From NCBI GenBank assembly GCA_947446335.1, contig CANFGA010000082.1, positions 1-9,330 of the forward strand: a stretch of 9,330 bases of DNA, read 5' to 3'. Positions within the stretch are counted from its first letter, which is position 1, and every line of letters begins with the position of its first letter. A program made the translations under genes and the position numbers. This DNA is from Oxalobacteraceae bacterium (GTDB lineage Bacteria; Pseudomonadota; Gammaproteobacteria; Burkholderiales; Burkholderiaceae_D). A model generated the notes under the pieces. It was not told the DNA's origin and searched no databases. It worked only from the letters and a program-made list of their open reading frames with translations. Positions 7,626-9,330 of the stretch are shown one piece after another.

Positions 7626-8504
7626 TTATTCTTCCAGCATCTTCAACGCGCTGGCCAGGCTGGTGCGCATGCGGGTAAACGATTGCGCCAGCGCGCTCAA
7701 TTCATCGTTACCCTTGACGTTGAAATCGGCAGCCTCGAACTTGCCCATGCTGACCTGGTCGGCCACCAGCGCGAGGTTCTTGATGCGGCGCGTCACGAAC
7801 AGATGGACCATGACGTTGAGCGCGATGAACACCGCGACGAATACCCCCAGCAGCGACAGCATGAAGGTGCGAAAAATCGACTCGGCGCGCTGCAACGGCA
7901 CCATCATCGGCACCGAAATCACCTGCGCGCCGATGATTTCATTGAGCTGCCAGCCGAAGCCATTGTTGGTGCCATAAATGTCGAGCATCGTCTTCGGCGC
8001 TGCGGCGGCGGTGCTGTGGCAAGCGAGGCAGGCGGCATCCTTGATCTGCAGCGGCCGGGCGATGTACAGGCTGCGCCCGATGGCGCTATCGCGCTCGCCG
8101 GAGACTTCCTTCAATTCGGGCCTCTTGCGCAACTGCTGCACGATGTCCGCTTCCCAGTCGGTCGCCTTGTCGCGCAAGTTGGTCGGGTTCAGCGTCGCCT
8201 CCTTGTAGGAAAAATCTGGATACGACTTCAGGATCACGTTCAAGTGTTCGACCGCCGAATACGACGGCACCGACTGCGGGTGGAAGGTGAGCTCCATCTG
8301 CTCTTTCAGCAGCGGCGCGATCTGGCTGGCCGTGTAACCGCGCACGCTCTTCGCCGCTTCCAGCAGCAAGCGCGCATTTTGCAGCGTCTCTTCGCGCGCG
8401 CTCTCCTTGAGCAAGCGGTCGGCCACCACGCCGGCGGCGATGAAGCCGACCGCAAAGATCGTCACGAACACCAGGTTGAATTTGGCGGCTATCGAAAACT
8501 TCAT
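7626..8504 (-). CDS. Membrane sensor: Tll0287-like/DUF3365 periplasmic haem domain plus HAMP, no output domain
   Basis: The product is 292 residues. Membrane segment 1 (about 9-29) acts as a signal anchor, followed by a periplasmic domain (about 30-213) of the Tll0287-like/DUF3365 family. Typical blocks are FHPQSVPSY (74-82), NPTNLRDKATDWEAD (106-120), CLACHS (159-164) and NGFGW (181-185). CLACH is a CxxCH c-type haem-attachment motif, and these are the only two cysteines; H75 and H87 are possible further ligands. Membrane segment 2 (about 214-236) leads into a HAMP domain (about 237-289), where the protein ends. HAMP domains normally pass a signal to an attached kinase, cyclase or chemotaxis module, and none is attached. 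The next gene, a kinase without a sensor, starts 3-15 bases later, so the two are probably co-translated partners. The start at 8504 is preferred over the ATG at 8510 because GAGGG lies six bases before it and touches the other. The sensed ligand is unknown. Confidence 0.9.
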   Translation of the reverse strand: MKFSIAAKFNLVFVTIFAVGFIAAGVVADRLLKESAREETLQNARLLLEAAKSVRGYTASQIAPLLKEQMELTFHPQSVPSYSAVEHLNVILKSYPDFSYKEATLNPTNLRDKATDWEADIVQQLRKRPELKEVSGERDSAIGRSLYIARPLQIKDAACLACHSTAAAAPKTMLDIYGTNNGFGWQLNEIIGAQVISVPMMVPLQRAESIFRTFMLSLLGVFVAVFIALNVMVHLFVTRRIKNLALVADQVSMGKFEAADFNVKGNDELSALAQSFTRMRTSLASALKMLEE

Positions 8505-8510
8505 GTGCAT

Positions 8511-8515
8511 CCCTC
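8511..8515 (-). promoter_or_regulatory. Ribosome binding site deciding the start of the DUF3365-HAMP sensor
   Basis: GAGGG on the minus strand lies six bases before the ATG at 8504 and directly abuts the ATG at 8510, so the inner ATG is the better start. The 67 bases between vgrG and this gene show no clear terminator hairpin with a T-run and no strong promoter. Confidence 0.6.
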
Positions 8516-8571
8516 AAGAACGGTGGACTATCAACACTGCCGGACGCAAACCGGGCTCTCTCATGCCGGCG

Positions 8572-9330
8572 CTAATTGATCTTCACCAGGGCACCTTCGA
8601 TCGTCAGCACGGCGTCCGCCTTGATGGTCATCATCGCACCGGCCTTGACCTCGACATTGGCATCGGCCTCGATCGCGATCTGCACCGACTTGATCGTGAT
8701 CTTGGCCGGTTCGATCTTGATGCTGCTGCCACCGACTTTCAATTCGATAGCCGTCGTCGCCTCGATGACGATGGTTTTACTGACGGTGATCTTCTGGTCG
8801 CCGCTGACGGTCACGCTCTGGTCGTTCTTGATCGCAACCGTCTGGTCATGGCCGATGTCGACACGCTGGTCGTTCTGGATCGTGATGGTCTGGTCGCCCT
8901 GGTCGGCCTTTTCGACACCGACGGTCAGCACATCGTTGTTCTTGACGACGCGCTTGAAATCCTTCTCGGCCTGGATGAAAATTTCCTCGCCATCCTTCTT
9001 GTCCTCGAAGCGGATTTCATTGAAGCCGCCGCCACCTTTGGACGAATTGGACTTGATCGTGGATCTGGTCTGTCCGTCCGGCAAGCCATAAGGTGGCGTG
9101 CTGTCGGAGTTGTAGACGCAGCCGGTGACGAGCGGGCGATCCGGATCGCCTTCGAGAAAACTGACCACCACTTCCATGCCGATGCGCGGAATGAACATCG
9201 TACCCCAGCCCTTGCCGGCCCAGCTTTGCGCCACGCGCACCCAGCACGAACTGGTTTCGTCATCCTTGCCGAGGCGGTCCCAGTGGAATTGCACCTTGAT
9301 GCGGCCGTGCTGGTCGGTCCAGATTTCCTC
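8572..9330 (-). CDS. vgrG: VgrG (TssI) T6SS spike protein, C-terminal part, cut by the window edge
   Basis: VgrG forms the trimeric needle tip that is fired with the Hcp tube. The last 252 residues are present, and the frame is open to base 9330, beginning EEIWTDQHGRIKVQFHWDR. This is the gp5-like OB-fold region, followed by VRVAQSWAGKGWG, PRIGMEVVVSFLEGDPDRP and the linker GGGGFNEIRFEDKKDGEE, all hallmarks of VgrG. The rest is a beta-helix needle: five octapeptide repeats with DQ at positions 2-3, then alternating hydrophobic strands ending in VKIN. There is no extra C-terminal enzymatic domain, so it looks like a structural, cargo-carrying VgrG and not an evolved one. No PAAR or adaptor gene follows; the next gene is the membrane sensor 67 bases downstream. 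The first part of the protein is outside the window. Confidence 0.96.
   Translation of the reverse strand, partial: EEIWTDQHGRIKVQFHWDRLGKDDETSSCWVRVAQSWAGKGWGTMFIPRIGMEVVVSFLEGDPDRPLVTGCVYNSDSTPPYGLPDGQTRSTIKSNSSKGGGGFNEIRFEDKKDGEEIFIQAEKDFKRVVKNNDVLTVGVEKADQGDQTITIQNDQRVDIGHDQTVAIKNDQSVTVSGDQKITVSKTIVIEATTAIELKVGGSSIKIEPAKITIKSVQIAIEADANVEVKAGAMMTIKADAVLTIEGALVKIN
8779..8898 (-). repeat. Five 24-bp (octapeptide) repeats in the VgrG needle
   Basis: Five consecutive 24-base units encode octapeptides such as GDQTITIQ, NDQRVDIG, HDQTVAIK, NDQSVTVS and GDQKITVS. On the + strand the motif CTGGTC recurs at 8794, 8818, 8842, 8866 and 8890, exactly 24 bases apart. The pattern fits a T4 gp5-like triple-stranded beta-helix with one strand per repeat. 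Confidence 0.85.

Noticed and set aside
8505..8571. Possible promoter or terminator between vgrG and the sensor gene
   Set aside because: Only poor matches to -35/-10 boxes with wrong spacing, and no stem plus T-run on the minus strand.

Overview
The window is one minus-strand stretch of a type VI secretion system (T6SS) gene cluster. Reading from the right edge to the left edge, in the direction of transcription, the order is: the C-terminal part of vgrG; a membrane sensor with a Tll0287-like/DUF3365 haem domain and a HAMP domain; a Hanks-type Ser/Thr kinase (ppkA-like); an FHA-domain protein (tagH/fha); tssK; tssL with a fused OmpA-like domain; and the N-terminal half of tssM. All seven genes point the same way, with gaps of 15 to 82 bases (as little as 3 if the kinase uses its upstream TTG). 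I see no convincing terminator or internal promoter, so a single operon is the simplest reading. About 96 percent of the window is coding. Every + strand open frame is the mirror image of a minus-strand gene.

The high G+C content, the codon use and the protein style suggest a betaproteobacterium of the Burkholderiales, possibly Oxalobacteraceae. This is an impression from protein resemblance, not a tested assignment.

The structural genes cover part of the envelope complex (TssL, TssM), the baseplate adaptor (TssK) and the needle tip (VgrG). The middle block carries the parts of a threonine-phosphorylation switch: a kinase, an FHA reader, and candidate phospho-threonine tails on TssL and on the kinase itself. 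The kinase has no membrane segment and no sensor domain. The gene just upstream has a periplasmic sensor domain with a CxxCH haem-attachment motif, two membrane segments and a HAMP domain, but no output domain. My main proposal is that the two form a split receptor kinase in which a haem-based periplasmic signal gates T6SS assembly through TagH and TssL. The parts are visible in the sequence; their physical coupling is inference.

Not seen in the window: tssJ (often found between fha and tssK), a PppA-type phosphatase, the sheath genes tssB/tssC, hcp, clpV, any effector/immunity pair, RNA genes, mobile elements and CRISPR arrays.
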